From: Priestia megaterium NBRC 15308 = ATCC 14581 | GTDB taxonomy: Bacteria > Bacillota > Bacilli > Bacillales > Bacillaceae_H | Assembly: GCF_000832985.1 (NCBI RefSeq) | Contig: NZ_CP009920.1 | Location: 930,001-994,000, forward strand | Reading direction: 5' to 3' | Length of the DNA: 64,000 nucleotides | Notes under the pieces: model-generated | Database searches by the model: none | Seen by the model: the letters and a program-made list of their open reading frames with translations, nothing else | Told to the model about the DNA's origin: nothing | In this document: positions 27,173 to 35,081 of the stretch, piece by piece | How the letters are laid out: the number at the start of each line of letters is the position of its first letter | Position numbering within the stretch: the first letter of the stretch is position 1 | Program-made: the position numbers and the translations under genes

Positions 27173-28045
27173 TTATAGCGTATTTAATGTGCTGACTAAC
27201 GTTTGGCGTTCTTCTTCCGTTAACGGAACTAAAGGTAATCGTACCGATCCTACGTCTAATCCTTTTAACTGTAAAGCCGTTTTAACAGGCGTTGGACTTG
27301 GAGCTGCAAAAAGAGATTTCATAACAGGCACAATACGCTGATGAATTTTTGCTGCTTCCTTCGGATTTCCTGACTCATACAGCTTAACCATCTCTTGCAT
27401 TTCATTCCCAATAATGTGAGAGGCAACAGAAATAATACCAGTTCCTCCAATCGCTAGTACCGGTAGTGTTAAACCATCATCACCGCTGTATAAAGCAAAA
27501 TCATCGCTTGTTTGTGCGATAATAGCTGTCATTGCGTCAAGATCTCCGCTTGCATCTTTTAACGCTACAACATTTGGCAGTTCAGCTAGGCGTACAATTG
27601 TATCAACAGACATATTGATCACGGATCGCCCTGGAATATTGTATAACATGACAGGCAGCTCTGTACTTTCAGCAATTGTTTTAAAATGCTGATATAAGCC
27701 TTCCTGATTCGGCTTGTTGTAATAAGGTGCTACAATCATAATCGCGTCTACGCCGATTTCTTCTGCCTTTTTCGTTAATTCAATTGATGCATACGTATTG
27801 TTGCTTCCTGTACCAGCCACAACAGGTACACGGCCGTCTACTACCTTTACTGAGTGGCGGAACAGCGCCAGCTTTTCTTCTGTTGAAAGCGTAGGAGATT
27901 CACCCGTTGTTCCTGCAATAACCAACGCATCCGAACCGTTGCTGATTAAATAATTAATAAGCTGCGTTGTTTTTTCAAAATCAATATTTCCTTTATGATC
28001 AAAAGGTGTTACCATCGCTGTTGCGACTTTCCCAAAATCAATCAT
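27173..28045 (-). CDS. dapA: 4-hydroxy-tetrahydrodipicolinate synthase
   Basis: 290 aa, same length as B. subtilis DapA. Condenses pyruvate with aspartate semialdehyde; first committed step toward diaminopimelate, lysine and, in the mother cell, dipicolinic acid. Seen: the GTTGES motif at residues 45-50, Y135 in YNIPGR and the Schiff-base K163 in VALKDASGD. The start is the ATG after CAAGGAGTG; the 12 codons upstream are rejected. It follows dapG after about 75 bases containing a U-less stem-loop. Confidence 0.97.
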   Translation of the reverse strand: MIDFGKVATAMVTPFDHKGNIDFEKTTQLINYLISNGSDALVIAGTTGESPTLSTEEKLALFRHSVKVVDGRVPVVAGTGSNNTYASIELTKKAEEIGVDAIMIVAPYYNKPNQEGLYQHFKTIAESTELPVMLYNIPGRSVINMSVDTIVRLAELPNVVALKDASGDLDAMTAIIAQTSDDFALYSGDDGLTLPVLAIGGTGIISVASHIIGNEMQEMVKLYESGNPKEAAKIHQRIVPVMKSLFAAPSPTPVKTALQLKGLDVGSVRLPLVPLTEEERQTLVSTLNTL

Positions 28046-28089
28046 GTTTTCACTCCTTGAAATTGCATTATCCCTATTCATGTAATGAA

Positions 28090-28110
28090 CCGTTAGCTTA
28101 TAGCTAACGG
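28090..28110 (-). repeat. Stem-loop between dapG and dapA
   Basis: CCGTTAGCT-TAT-AGCTAACGG: perfect nine-base arms and a three-base loop, with no T-run on either side. More likely an mRNA processing or stability element than an intrinsic terminator. Confidence 0.75.
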
Positions 28111-28120
28111 AACATGTAGT

Positions 28121-29353
28121 TTATCTCTTTTGCGGTGCTTTTGACAAGTCAAAGGCACCATGAAGAGCATTAACGGCTTTCTTTAAATCCTCTTCTTTTA
28201 CAAGCACCCAAATCGTCGTATGGCTGTCAGCAGATTGTAAAATCTGAATACCTTCGCCAGAAAGAGCTGTAACAATTTTAGATGTAACACCAGGCACCCC
28301 TGCAATTCCTGCTCCAACCGTTGACACTTTGGCACAGTTGCGAATAACAGCCGGCTCATACCCTAGCGCATGAAGCACATCAATCGCTTTGTCAGTTGCT
28401 TCATCTGTTACCGTATATACAACACCCTTCGGTGAAATATTAATAAAATCTACGCTGATTTTTTCTTGTGCCATTGCTTTGAATACTTCTGCTTGCGTAT
28501 CATAATGGCCTTCTTTACTAAAAACTTTAATTTGAGTGACGTTGGATACGTGCGCGATGCCTGTTACAAGGCGTTCTTGCACATCACTTCCACGCTGCTG
28601 TGCTTCACCTTGAGATGTAACGAGCGTACCTGTTGAATCAGCATACGTGGAACGGACGCGCATCGGCACTTTGGCTTGCATGGCAATCTCTACGGCACGT
28701 GGGTGAACTACTTTTGCACCTTGATAAGCCATGTTGCATATTTCGTTATATGTGACAACGGATAGCGGTCTTGCATCTTCTACAATACGCGGGTCCGCTG
28801 TCATCACACCTTCTACATCTGTGAAAATGTCAATATAATCAGCCATAAGGGCTGCACCTAAAGCTGAAGCAGATGTATCGCTGCCTCCGCGTCCAAGCGT
28901 TGTTGTATCACCTTCAGTAGTTGCCCCTTGAAAGCCTGTTACAACCACTACATCGTATTCTTCTAATTCTTTTAACAAACGGTCGCATTTCATTTCTAGT
29001 ATCTTGGCATTGGTAAAATCATCATTCGTCACAAACCCGGCCTGTGCACCGTTTAACGCTGTAGCTTTAATACCATTTTCGTTTAACAAATTCGTAAACA
29101 CTACCGATGAAATTAATTCTCCGCATGCCATAAGCATATCAAGCTCACGTTTATTAAGAGACGCTTTATTTCCATCAACAAGTGAAAGCAATGTATCCGT
29201 TGCATACGGCTCACCTTTTCGTCCCATTGCCGATACAACAACGACTACTTTGTAACCCTCACTTAATGCATTATTTAAATGATAGATTGCTCTCTCTCTT
29301 CCTTCTTCGTTACGAACGGAAGTTCCTCCAAATTTTTGGACGATTATTTTCAT
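28121..29353 (-). CDS. dapG: Aspartokinase I (DapG type)
   Basis: 410 aa. Phosphorylates aspartate, the entry to the lysine/threonine/methionine family. Seen: KFGGTSV at the N terminus, the GRGGSDTSA catalytic loop, FTDVEGVMTADPR, then two ACT domains that bind the feedback effector. By synteny with B. subtilis this is the diaminopimelate-sensitive isozyme; the effector is inferred. GAGGTG precedes the ATG. It lies 39 bases after asd with no terminator between, so asd-dapG-dapA form one operon. Confidence 0.96.
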   Translation of the reverse strand: MKIIVQKFGGTSVRNEEGRERAIYHLNNALSEGYKVVVVVSAMGRKGEPYATDTLLSLVDGNKASLNKRELDMLMACGELISSVVFTNLLNENGIKATALNGAQAGFVTNDDFTNAKILEMKCDRLLKELEEYDVVVVTGFQGATTEGDTTTLGRGGSDTSASALGAALMADYIDIFTDVEGVMTADPRIVEDARPLSVVTYNEICNMAYQGAKVVHPRAVEIAMQAKVPMRVRSTYADSTGTLVTSQGEAQQRGSDVQERLVTGIAHVSNVTQIKVFSKEGHYDTQAEVFKAMAQEKISVDFINISPKGVVYTVTDEATDKAIDVLHALGYEPAVIRNCAKVSTVGAGIAGVPGVTSKIVTALSGEGIQILQSADSHTTIWVLVKEEDLKKAVNALHGAFDLSKAPQKR

Positions 29354-29392
29354 ACTTACACCTCATCATGTTCCGAGACACTCTGGTTGCGC

Positions 29393-30436
29393 TTATTTTA
29401 CTAAGCTAAGCTTAATAAGTGATTCTGCAATTTGTACAGAATTCCAAGCTGCACCTTTTAACAAGTTATCAGAAACGATCCACATATGGAAACCGTTATC
29501 GCGATCTAAATCTTTACGAATACGGCCGACAAACACATCTCGTTTACCTACACAATCTGCTGGCATTGGATATACTTGATTTTCTGGATCATCTTGCAAT
29601 ACGATACCAGGTGCATCAGCCAATAAATTTTTCACATCAGCTACCGTTACACCGTCTTTTTCAATTTCAATGTACACTGACTCTGAATGACCTGTTACAA
29701 CCGGTAGACGAACACAAGTAGCAGCTACTGGCAATTCAGGCATGTTCATAATTTTCTTCGTTTCATTAATCATTTTCATTTCTTCAAATGTAAAACCGTT
29801 ATCTTGAAATTTATCAATTTGCGGAATGGCATTAAAAGCAATTTGATAATGTTTTTTATCTCCACCAACCGGTAAAATTTCCGGTGTAAACTCTTTTTCT
29901 TCTAAAATAGCTTTGGCTTGTTCTTTTAATTCATTAATTGCAGCAGCGCCTGCTCCAGAAACGGCTTGATACGTTGATACTAGCACTTTAGATAAGCCGT
30001 ATGTTTCGCGTAATGGCTGTAATGCTGCAACCATTTGAATTGTAGAGCAGTTTGGATTAGCAATGATTCCGTTATGTGCGTGTAATGCGTCTTCATTCAC
30101 TTCCGGCACAACTAACGGGACATTTTCATCCATTCGATAAGCGCTTGTGTTGTCTACAACAATTGCTCCGCGTTTTACTGCCTCTGGTGCAAGTGCTTTT
30201 GAAATGCTCCCGCCTGCACTGAATAAAGCAATATCTACGCCTTCAAAGCTATCAGGAGTTGCTTCTTGCACAACAACTTCTTCTCCGTTAAACAACACTT
30301 TTTTACCAGCTGAACGAGCTGAAGATAATAACGTTAATTTACCAACTGGAAAATTACGCTCCTGTAGGGTTTTAATCATTTGTTGTCCTACTGCACCTGT
30401 TGCTCCTACTACTGCTACATGTAATTCTCTTGTCAT
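29393..30436 (-). CDS. asd: Aspartate-semialdehyde dehydrogenase
   Basis: 347 aa. NADPH-dependent reduction of aspartyl phosphate to aspartate semialdehyde. Seen: the nucleotide motif [10 protein letters not shown] at residues 11-20, the catalytic cysteine C130 in NPNCSTIQ, and the GHSE histidine region. The start is the ATG at 30434-30436 behind GGAGGCGG; nine upstream codons in frame are rejected. It heads the asd-dapG-dapA group; a large perfect hairpin separates it from dpaB. Confidence 0.97.
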   Translation of the reverse strand: MTRELHVAVVGATGAVGQQMIKTLQERNFPVGKLTLLSSARSAGKKVLFNGEEVVVQEATPDSFEGVDIALFSAGGSISKALAPEAVKRGAIVVDNTSAYRMDENVPLVVPEVNEDALHAHNGIIANPNCSTIQMVAALQPLRETYGLSKVLVSTYQAVSGAGAAAINELKEQAKAILEEKEFTPEILPVGGDKKHYQIAFNAIPQIDKFQDNGFTFEEMKMINETKKIMNMPELPVAATCVRLPVVTGHSESVYIEIEKDGVTVADVKNLLADAPGIVLQDDPENQVYPMPADCVGKRDVFVGRIRKDLDRDNGFHMWIVSDNLLKGAAWNSVQIAESLIKLSLVK

Positions 30437-30523
30437 TTTAATACCGCCTCCAACAATTTTCAACTACTCAACATTTATCTGCATATACTGACTATTTTAA
30501 CATATTATTATGCTTCATTGCGT

Positions 30524-30560
30524 CAAAGAAGAGAAGATTTTTAAAATCTTCTCTTCTTTG
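30524..30560. repeat. 18-bp-arm perfect hairpin between dpaB and asd
   Basis: Arms CAAAGAAGAGAAGATTTT and AAAATCTTCTCTTCTTTG around a single T. No T-run follows on the minus strand. It could block readthrough from the sporulation genes, or be cut or protect mRNA ends. Confidence 0.85.
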
Positions 30561-30627
30561 AGATTGAGAGTTCTCTTACAGCCGCAGTATTGAATAGATT
30601 CATGCACCAGCAAGAGGCATATATGTC

Positions 30628-31233
30628 CTATGACTCTTGACCGTCGCGGAACCTTTCGACAATAACAGGCTGAATCTGTTTATTTTCAAGCGCTGCGTAG
30701 ACCGTGTCTGATAACATCGTCATACGCGCTACCATTGAATTCGGCTTAAGCACCGGGTCATCTTGACCAAATGGAATAAAATAAATATTTTTAGTCGCCA
30801 TTAGCCTCATTAAGTTTACACCATTTAGCCCTAGTGCGTCATTAGTCGAAATTCCCAGTACCACCGGCTTATTATTACGAAGCGTTGCTTTAGCTGCCAT
30901 GAGTACCGGAGATTCAGTCATTGCATTCGCAAACTTACTCATCGTATTCCCAGTGATTGGGGCAACCACCATACAATCAAGCGGAATTTTTGGTCCTAAA
31001 GGCTCCGCTTTTACAATTGTATTGATGACGGCGTGACCTGTTAATTCCTCAATTTTCTTCACCCAGTCTTCTCCATCTCCAAAACGAGTATTCGTGGATT
31101 GTACCGTGTAAGAAACAACCGGTAACACTTCTGCTCCCAAGTTAACAAGCTTTTCAATTTCCGGCATAACCGCATCATACGTACAGTGAGATCCGGTCAA
31201 GCCGAATCCTATTCTTTTACCTTTTAATGACAT
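30628..31233 (-). CDS. dpaB: Dipicolinate synthase subunit B
   Basis: 201 aa (also spoVFB). Flavoprotein-like subunit that, with DpaA, oxidises dihydrodipicolinate to dipicolinic acid in the mother cell; the product fills the spore core and confers heat resistance. Seen: a flavoprotein fold start (GKRIGFGLTGSHCTYDAV), the MVVAPITGNTMSKFAN segment and GISTNDALGLNG. Its start overlaps the dpaA stop by one base, so the two are coupled. Confidence 0.96.
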   Translation of the reverse strand: MSLKGKRIGFGLTGSHCTYDAVMPEIEKLVNLGAEVLPVVSYTVQSTNTRFGDGEDWVKKIEELTGHAVINTIVKAEPLGPKIPLDCMVVAPITGNTMSKFANAMTESPVLMAAKATLRNNKPVVLGISTNDALGLNGVNLMRLMATKNIYFIPFGQDDPVLKPNSMVARMTMLSDTVYAALENKQIQPVIVERFRDGQES

Positions 31234-32132
31234 TATTTTTTCTCCTCTCTCGCATCCGCAGCGTCTTTTAATAAATTCACTAATACATTAGCGACAATCT
31301 GACCTGCTGTTTTTGGAGCCACAATTCCTGGAAGACCAGGTGCTAAAATAGCTTTAATTCCTCGTTTTTCTGCATAGCGGAAATCGGTTCCTCCAGGCTT
31401 TGAAGCTAAATCAATAATGAGCGCATGGGTCGGGACATTAGATAATGTCTTAGCCGTTAAGATGGGGTATGGAATGGTGTTAATACATATATCACTATCA
31501 GCAATTTCTTTATCGAGTTCAGAAAGATAGAAAGGCTGCAAACCCATTTCAGCAATACGTGCTAAATGTTCAGATTTTCTAGCTCCTACTTTTACATTGG
31601 CACCAAGTGCAGCAAAGGACCTCGCCACGCTCATTCCTACTCTTCCTAAACCTAGGACAGAAATATTTGAACCGTGAATGGTAAAATCCGTATGTTGAAT
31701 AACAAGCATGATGGTACCTTCAACAGTAGGAATAGAGTTATAAATTGCTACATCATCACGCTCAAATAGCTGAACGAGTTTACGGTTTGTCGTTTTGACT
31801 AATTCGTTTAAATACCCATTGCTAATACCAGAATAAATAATGCAGTGCTCAGGCGTTTTTTTAAGTATTTCTTCAGTCAGCACTACTTTTTCATTTGAAA
31901 AAATAGTATCTACTTGCCCTTCGTGATTTGTTCCAGGCACTGGAAGGATGATGGCGTCAACATCTGAAAAATCCAGCTCCTCTATCTGATATTTCGTCGC
32001 ACCTGTAAAACCATGATCTAGCTGATCAAAACCAATAAGAGATGTTTTTGCATCTAATTGAATTAATTTTCGAATGACTTCAAGCTGCCTAGCATCACCG
32101 CCAATTACAGCTATGTGCAAATCCGTTAACAT
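31233..32132 (-). CDS. dpaA: Dipicolinate synthase subunit A
   Basis: 299 aa (also spoVFA). Rossmann-fold dehydrogenase partner of DpaB. Seen: an N-terminal catalytic-like half, then the cofactor motif LGLGRVGMSVARSFAALGA at about residues 161-180 and a C-terminal LAPGLPGIVAPKTAG segment conserved in the family. AAGAAGGTGA precedes the ATG at nine bases. A sigma-K-type promoter about 110 bases upstream fits late mother-cell expression. Confidence 0.96.
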   Translation of the reverse strand: MLTDLHIAVIGGDARQLEVIRKLIQLDAKTSLIGFDQLDHGFTGATKYQIEELDFSDVDAIILPVPGTNHEGQVDTIFSNEKVVLTEEILKKTPEHCIIYSGISNGYLNELVKTTNRKLVQLFERDDVAIYNSIPTVEGTIMLVIQHTDFTIHGSNISVLGLGRVGMSVARSFAALGANVKVGARKSEHLARIAEMGLQPFYLSELDKEIADSDICINTIPYPILTAKTLSNVPTHALIIDLASKPGGTDFRYAEKRGIKAILAPGLPGIVAPKTAGQIVANVLVNLLKDAADAREEKK

Positions 32133-32239
32133 GTTTCATTTTCACCTTCTTTAACATTAAATAGATGTATCCTTCGCTTAAACCATCGAGATGTAAAGTG
32201 CTATCATTACGCCCTAGAATGCCTATTGCTTTTCTTCAA

Positions 32240-32268
32240 CATACTATGTAAACACACAGGAATCGGTG
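32240..32268 (-). promoter_or_regulatory. Sigma-K-like promoter of dpaAB
   Basis: Minus strand CACC (32265-32268), 16-base spacer, CATAGTATG (32240-32248). This matches the sigma-K consensus mACm-N16-CATAnnnTA except for the last base. dpaAB is under sigma-K in B. subtilis. Confidence 0.6.
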
Positions 32269-32285
32269 AATCTTTATCCCTGAAA

Positions 32286-32321
32286 ATAAAAGAAACGAGA
32301 TGCAGGAAGCATCTCGTTTCT
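32286..32321 (-). terminator. Terminator after ylmC
   Basis: AGAAACGAGATGC / GCATCTCGTTTCT, a 13-bp stem overlapping the ylmC stop, with an A/T-rich tail. Confidence 0.85.
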
Positions 32322-32587
32322 TATTTTGTTGACTGATTGTTTATGTCTTCTAGCTGCTGGACATTTACAATCACCATATCTGTACCAATTTTTTCGATAT
32401 TCCCCCACGGCACTCGCACTTCATCTCCTTGTTTTCGAAACCCAAACCACTTCACAGATGGAATAATAAGCGCATTAATTTGTCCCGTATGTTCATTAAT
32501 TTCAAGATCTGTTTGCCCTAAAATACCCAAACGCTCTGCTCGCTTAACATCTACAATTTCTTTTCCACTCAGTTCGCTTAATCTCAT
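32321..32587 (-). CDS. ylmC: YlmC/YmxH family PRC-barrel protein
   Basis: 88 aa. The PRC-barrel-like fold is read from SELSGKEIVDVKRAERLG and VPWGNIEKIG. The family is common in spore formers, where it is often called a sporulation protein; its function is unsettled. The start is the ATG after AAAGGAGGG; 17 upstream in-frame codons overlap the mlpA terminator and are rejected. It lies between mlpA and the dpaAB genes, as ymxH does in B. subtilis. Confidence 0.88.
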   Translation of the reverse strand: MRLSELSGKEIVDVKRAERLGILGQTDLEINEHTGQINALIIPSVKWFGFRKQGDEVRVPWGNIEKIGTDMVIVNVQQLEDINNQSTK

Positions 32588-32636
32588 AGAATCCCTCCTT
32601 TCATCTAATTTATTGAACAACCATGCAAAAAATGAC

Positions 32637-32676
32637 AAAAAAATAAGGCTGGCTCAATTATTTTAGCCAACCTTAC
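32637..32676 (-). terminator. Terminator after mlpA
   Basis: TAAGGTTGGCT / AGCCAGCCTTA stem with one wobble and a T-run on the minus strand. Confidence 0.88.
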
Positions 32677-32685
32677 TTTTACTGT

Positions 32686-33930
32686 TTAATTTCCTTTAAA
32701 ACCTTTAGGTAAATCTCCACTCGGGCTTATTAGCGAAAGAGCAAATTCATCTTTGAAAATATCTCGCGCAAGACCATTTACACTATCTTTAGTCACGGCA
32801 TTAACAAGATCTAAAATCTCATCTAATGAACGGTGATAGCCTAGCATTAACTCATTTTTTCCGTTTCTGCTCATACGGCTATTTGTACTTTCAAGGCTCA
32901 GCATTAAGTTTCCTTTCAGCTGCTCTTTGCTGTTAGCAAGTTCTTTATCCGTAATCCCTTTATCTTTCAAATCATAAAGCGTTTCTTGAACCGTATCATA
33001 TAATACGTCGAGCTGATGGCTTCCCGTTCCCCCATAAATCGTCACAAGACCGCTGTCTCGATAAGAAGAATGATAAGAGAAAACAGAGTAAGCCAAGCCG
33101 CGCTGTTCGCGAACTTCTTGGAACAAACGACTGCTCATACTTCCACCAAGCACGTTATTTAATACAATTAAGCTATATACATCTTCTCCGCCGATTGGCA
33201 AACCTTTAAAGCCAAGGCAAAGGTGAGCTTGTTCAGTCTCCTTTTTGCGCGCAATATGATTTGTATGGAACTCTGGCTGAACATATTGATGAGCGGAGTG
33301 ACTTGACGTATATGTACCAAAATAGTTTTCCACCTGCTGAATAAAACTTTCATCAATGTTTCCAGCTACTGAAATAACGATGTTTTCGGGAATATACATT
33401 TGCTCCATATACTGACGAAGCGAATCACCGTTAAATGTTTTTAACGTATCTTCCGTTCCTAAAATTGGATAGCCTAATGGATGATTGCCATATACGGCTT
33501 TTCCTAATAGATCGTGTACAATATCATCAGGTGTATCTTCATACATTTTAATTTCTTCATATACAACATTTTTTTCACGAGTTAATTCCTCTTCATCAAA
33601 TGAAGAATTAAAGAACATATCCGCCAGCACATCGAGCGCTTGATCTGCATGTTCATCTAATACTTTTGCATAGTAGCACGTGTATTCTTTAGAAGTGAAT
33701 GCATTTACTTGTCCGCCAATGCGGTCGAAGCTTTCTGCAATTTCACGAGCAGATCTTGTTTTTGTTCCTTTAAAAAACATATGTTCAAGAAAATGTGATA
33801 CACCATTAATTTCAGGGTGTTCACTTCGAGAACCCGTTCCGATCCACACCCCAATGGCCACAGATCGAACAGTTGGGATATTTTCCAATACAATTCTTAC
33901 ACCATTTTTGCACGTATATCGTTTTATCAA
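32686..33930 (-). CDS. mlpA: M16 zinc peptidase MlpA (YmxG)
   Basis: 414 aa mitochondrial-processing-peptidase-like protease. Seen: the zinc motif HFLEH at residues 46-50 (GVSHFLEHMFFKGT), the downstream ENVVYEEI glutamate region and a second M16 domain with the SSRLFQEVREQRGLAYS segment. It starts with TTG (33928-33930) seven bases after GGAGG. In B. subtilis MlpA affects exoprotease expression. It is a separate family branch from the YmfF/YmfH pair found elsewhere in this window. Confidence 0.95.
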   Translation of the reverse strand: MIKRYTCKNGVRIVLENIPTVRSVAIGVWIGTGSRSEHPEINGVSHFLEHMFFKGTKTRSAREIAESFDRIGGQVNAFTSKEYTCYYAKVLDEHADQALDVLADMFFNSSFDEEELTREKNVVYEEIKMYEDTPDDIVHDLLGKAVYGNHPLGYPILGTEDTLKTFNGDSLRQYMEQMYIPENIVISVAGNIDESFIQQVENYFGTYTSSHSAHQYVQPEFHTNHIARKKETEQAHLCLGFKGLPIGGEDVYSLIVLNNVLGGSMSSRLFQEVREQRGLAYSVFSYHSSYRDSGLVTIYGGTGSHQLDVLYDTVQETLYDLKDKGITDKELANSKEQLKGNLMLSLESTNSRMSRNGKNELMLGYHRSLDEILDLVNAVTKDSVNGLARDIFKDEFALSLISPSGDLPKGFKGN

Positions 33931-33958
33931 GCTAGTGCCTCCCTTTTGCTTATCTCAC

Positions 33959-34939
33959 TTACTTCTTAGTAGAAGAAGGTATTTTCATCATTCGTTCTTC
34001 ATCTAGCATTGTTGACACATCGCTAACTTTGAGGCCTTTGCGTTCAATATCGGTTAACAATTGGTCAAGCGATTCAGCCGTTGATTCAGTCGGGTGCATC
34101 AGTACAATAGCTCCTGGGTGAATCTTTTTCATTACTCGATTAATTAACACTTCTGAACTTGGCTTTTGCCAATCGATTGTATCAACCGTCCACATGATGG
34201 TACTCATTTTTAACTGAGAAGCAAGCGTTACTACCTCGGGGCGAAAACTGCCGCTCGGCGGAGCAAACCATTTTACTTTTTGTCCCGTAGTAGACGTAAT
34301 AATATCATTCGTTTTTTTAAGCTGCTGATTGATTTGACTAGCCGATAAAGTGGCCATATCAGGATGAGAATAAGAGTGGTTTCCTACTTCATGCCCTGCG
34401 TCTACAATCATTTTTGCCATATCTGGATTATTTTTAACCCATTTTCCTTCTAAAAAAAAGGTTGCTTTAGCATGGTGCTTTTTAAGCACTTCTAACATTT
34501 TAGGCAAATACTCGTTCCCCCATGCTACGTTCACTGTAAACGATACCATAGGCTTTTCATCGTGTCCACGGTAGATAGGTTCCTGTGGTAAATCCTTCAA
34601 GTGAACCTTTGGTCTAACCTGTTTGTACACTAGTTTTTTTTCATCAAATTTACCCGCAGGTTTCATATTTTTATAAGAAGCAGCAAGATCAACTTTTATG
34701 CCGTTATAGCCAGGAACCCGTTTCCAAACGGGATCGATTCGTGCATTCGCTGCCGGCTTTTCATAATCTTTTGCTTTTTCTTCAATCTTTTGATATAACG
34801 CATCATGCTGAGCTGATACAAGTTGTACATCGGATTTAAGTGCTTCTATATATGCTTCAGCAAAAGGATTATAAATAGATTTATATGTAATTGCCAGTAA
34901 AAATAGAAATGCTGTAAATTGCACAATGGTTCTCTTCAC
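33959..34939 (-). CDS. ylxY: YlxY-type polysaccharide deacetylase-like protein
   Basis: 326 aa. N-terminal hydrophobic anchor or signal (residues about 5-25), a linker with short helices, then a NodB domain from about residue 120. Seen: the metal HxxxH motif in NHSYSHPD and WFAPPSGSFRP, but motif 1, which usually carries the catalytic Asp pair, reads FTVNVAWGNE, so the general base is replaced. The protein is probably sporulation-associated and may not deacetylate. It sits between pnp and mlpA as in B. subtilis. Confidence 0.9.
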   Translation of the reverse strand: MKRTIVQFTAFLFLLAITYKSIYNPFAEAYIEALKSDVQLVSAQHDALYQKIEEKAKDYEKPAANARIDPVWKRVPGYNGIKVDLAASYKNMKPAGKFDEKKLVYKQVRPKVHLKDLPQEPIYRGHDEKPMVSFTVNVAWGNEYLPKMLEVLKKHHAKATFFLEGKWVKNNPDMAKMIVDAGHEVGNHSYSHPDMATLSASQINQQLKKTNDIITSTTGQKVKWFAPPSGSFRPEVVTLASQLKMSTIMWTVDTIDWQKPSSEVLINRVMKKIHPGAIVLMHPTESTAESLDQLLTDIERKGLKVSDVSTMLDEERMMKIPSSTKK

Positions 34940-35007
34940 TTATCCTTCCCCCTTTACCATTTAAAATATGTATAAAGAGGACAAGGTAGAACAAACATCT
35001 ACAAACG

Positions 35008-35052
35008 ATAAAATCGCCCTACACATGGATTTTCTTCATGTATGGACGATTT
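35008..35052 (-). terminator. Terminator after pnp
   Basis: AAATCG-TCC-ATACATG / CATGTGTA-GGG-CGATTT stem with wobble pairs, about 30 bases past the pnp stop; the T-tract is short. Confidence 0.65.
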
Positions 35053-35081
35053 CACAATATCTATATAGTAGTAAAAGAAGA

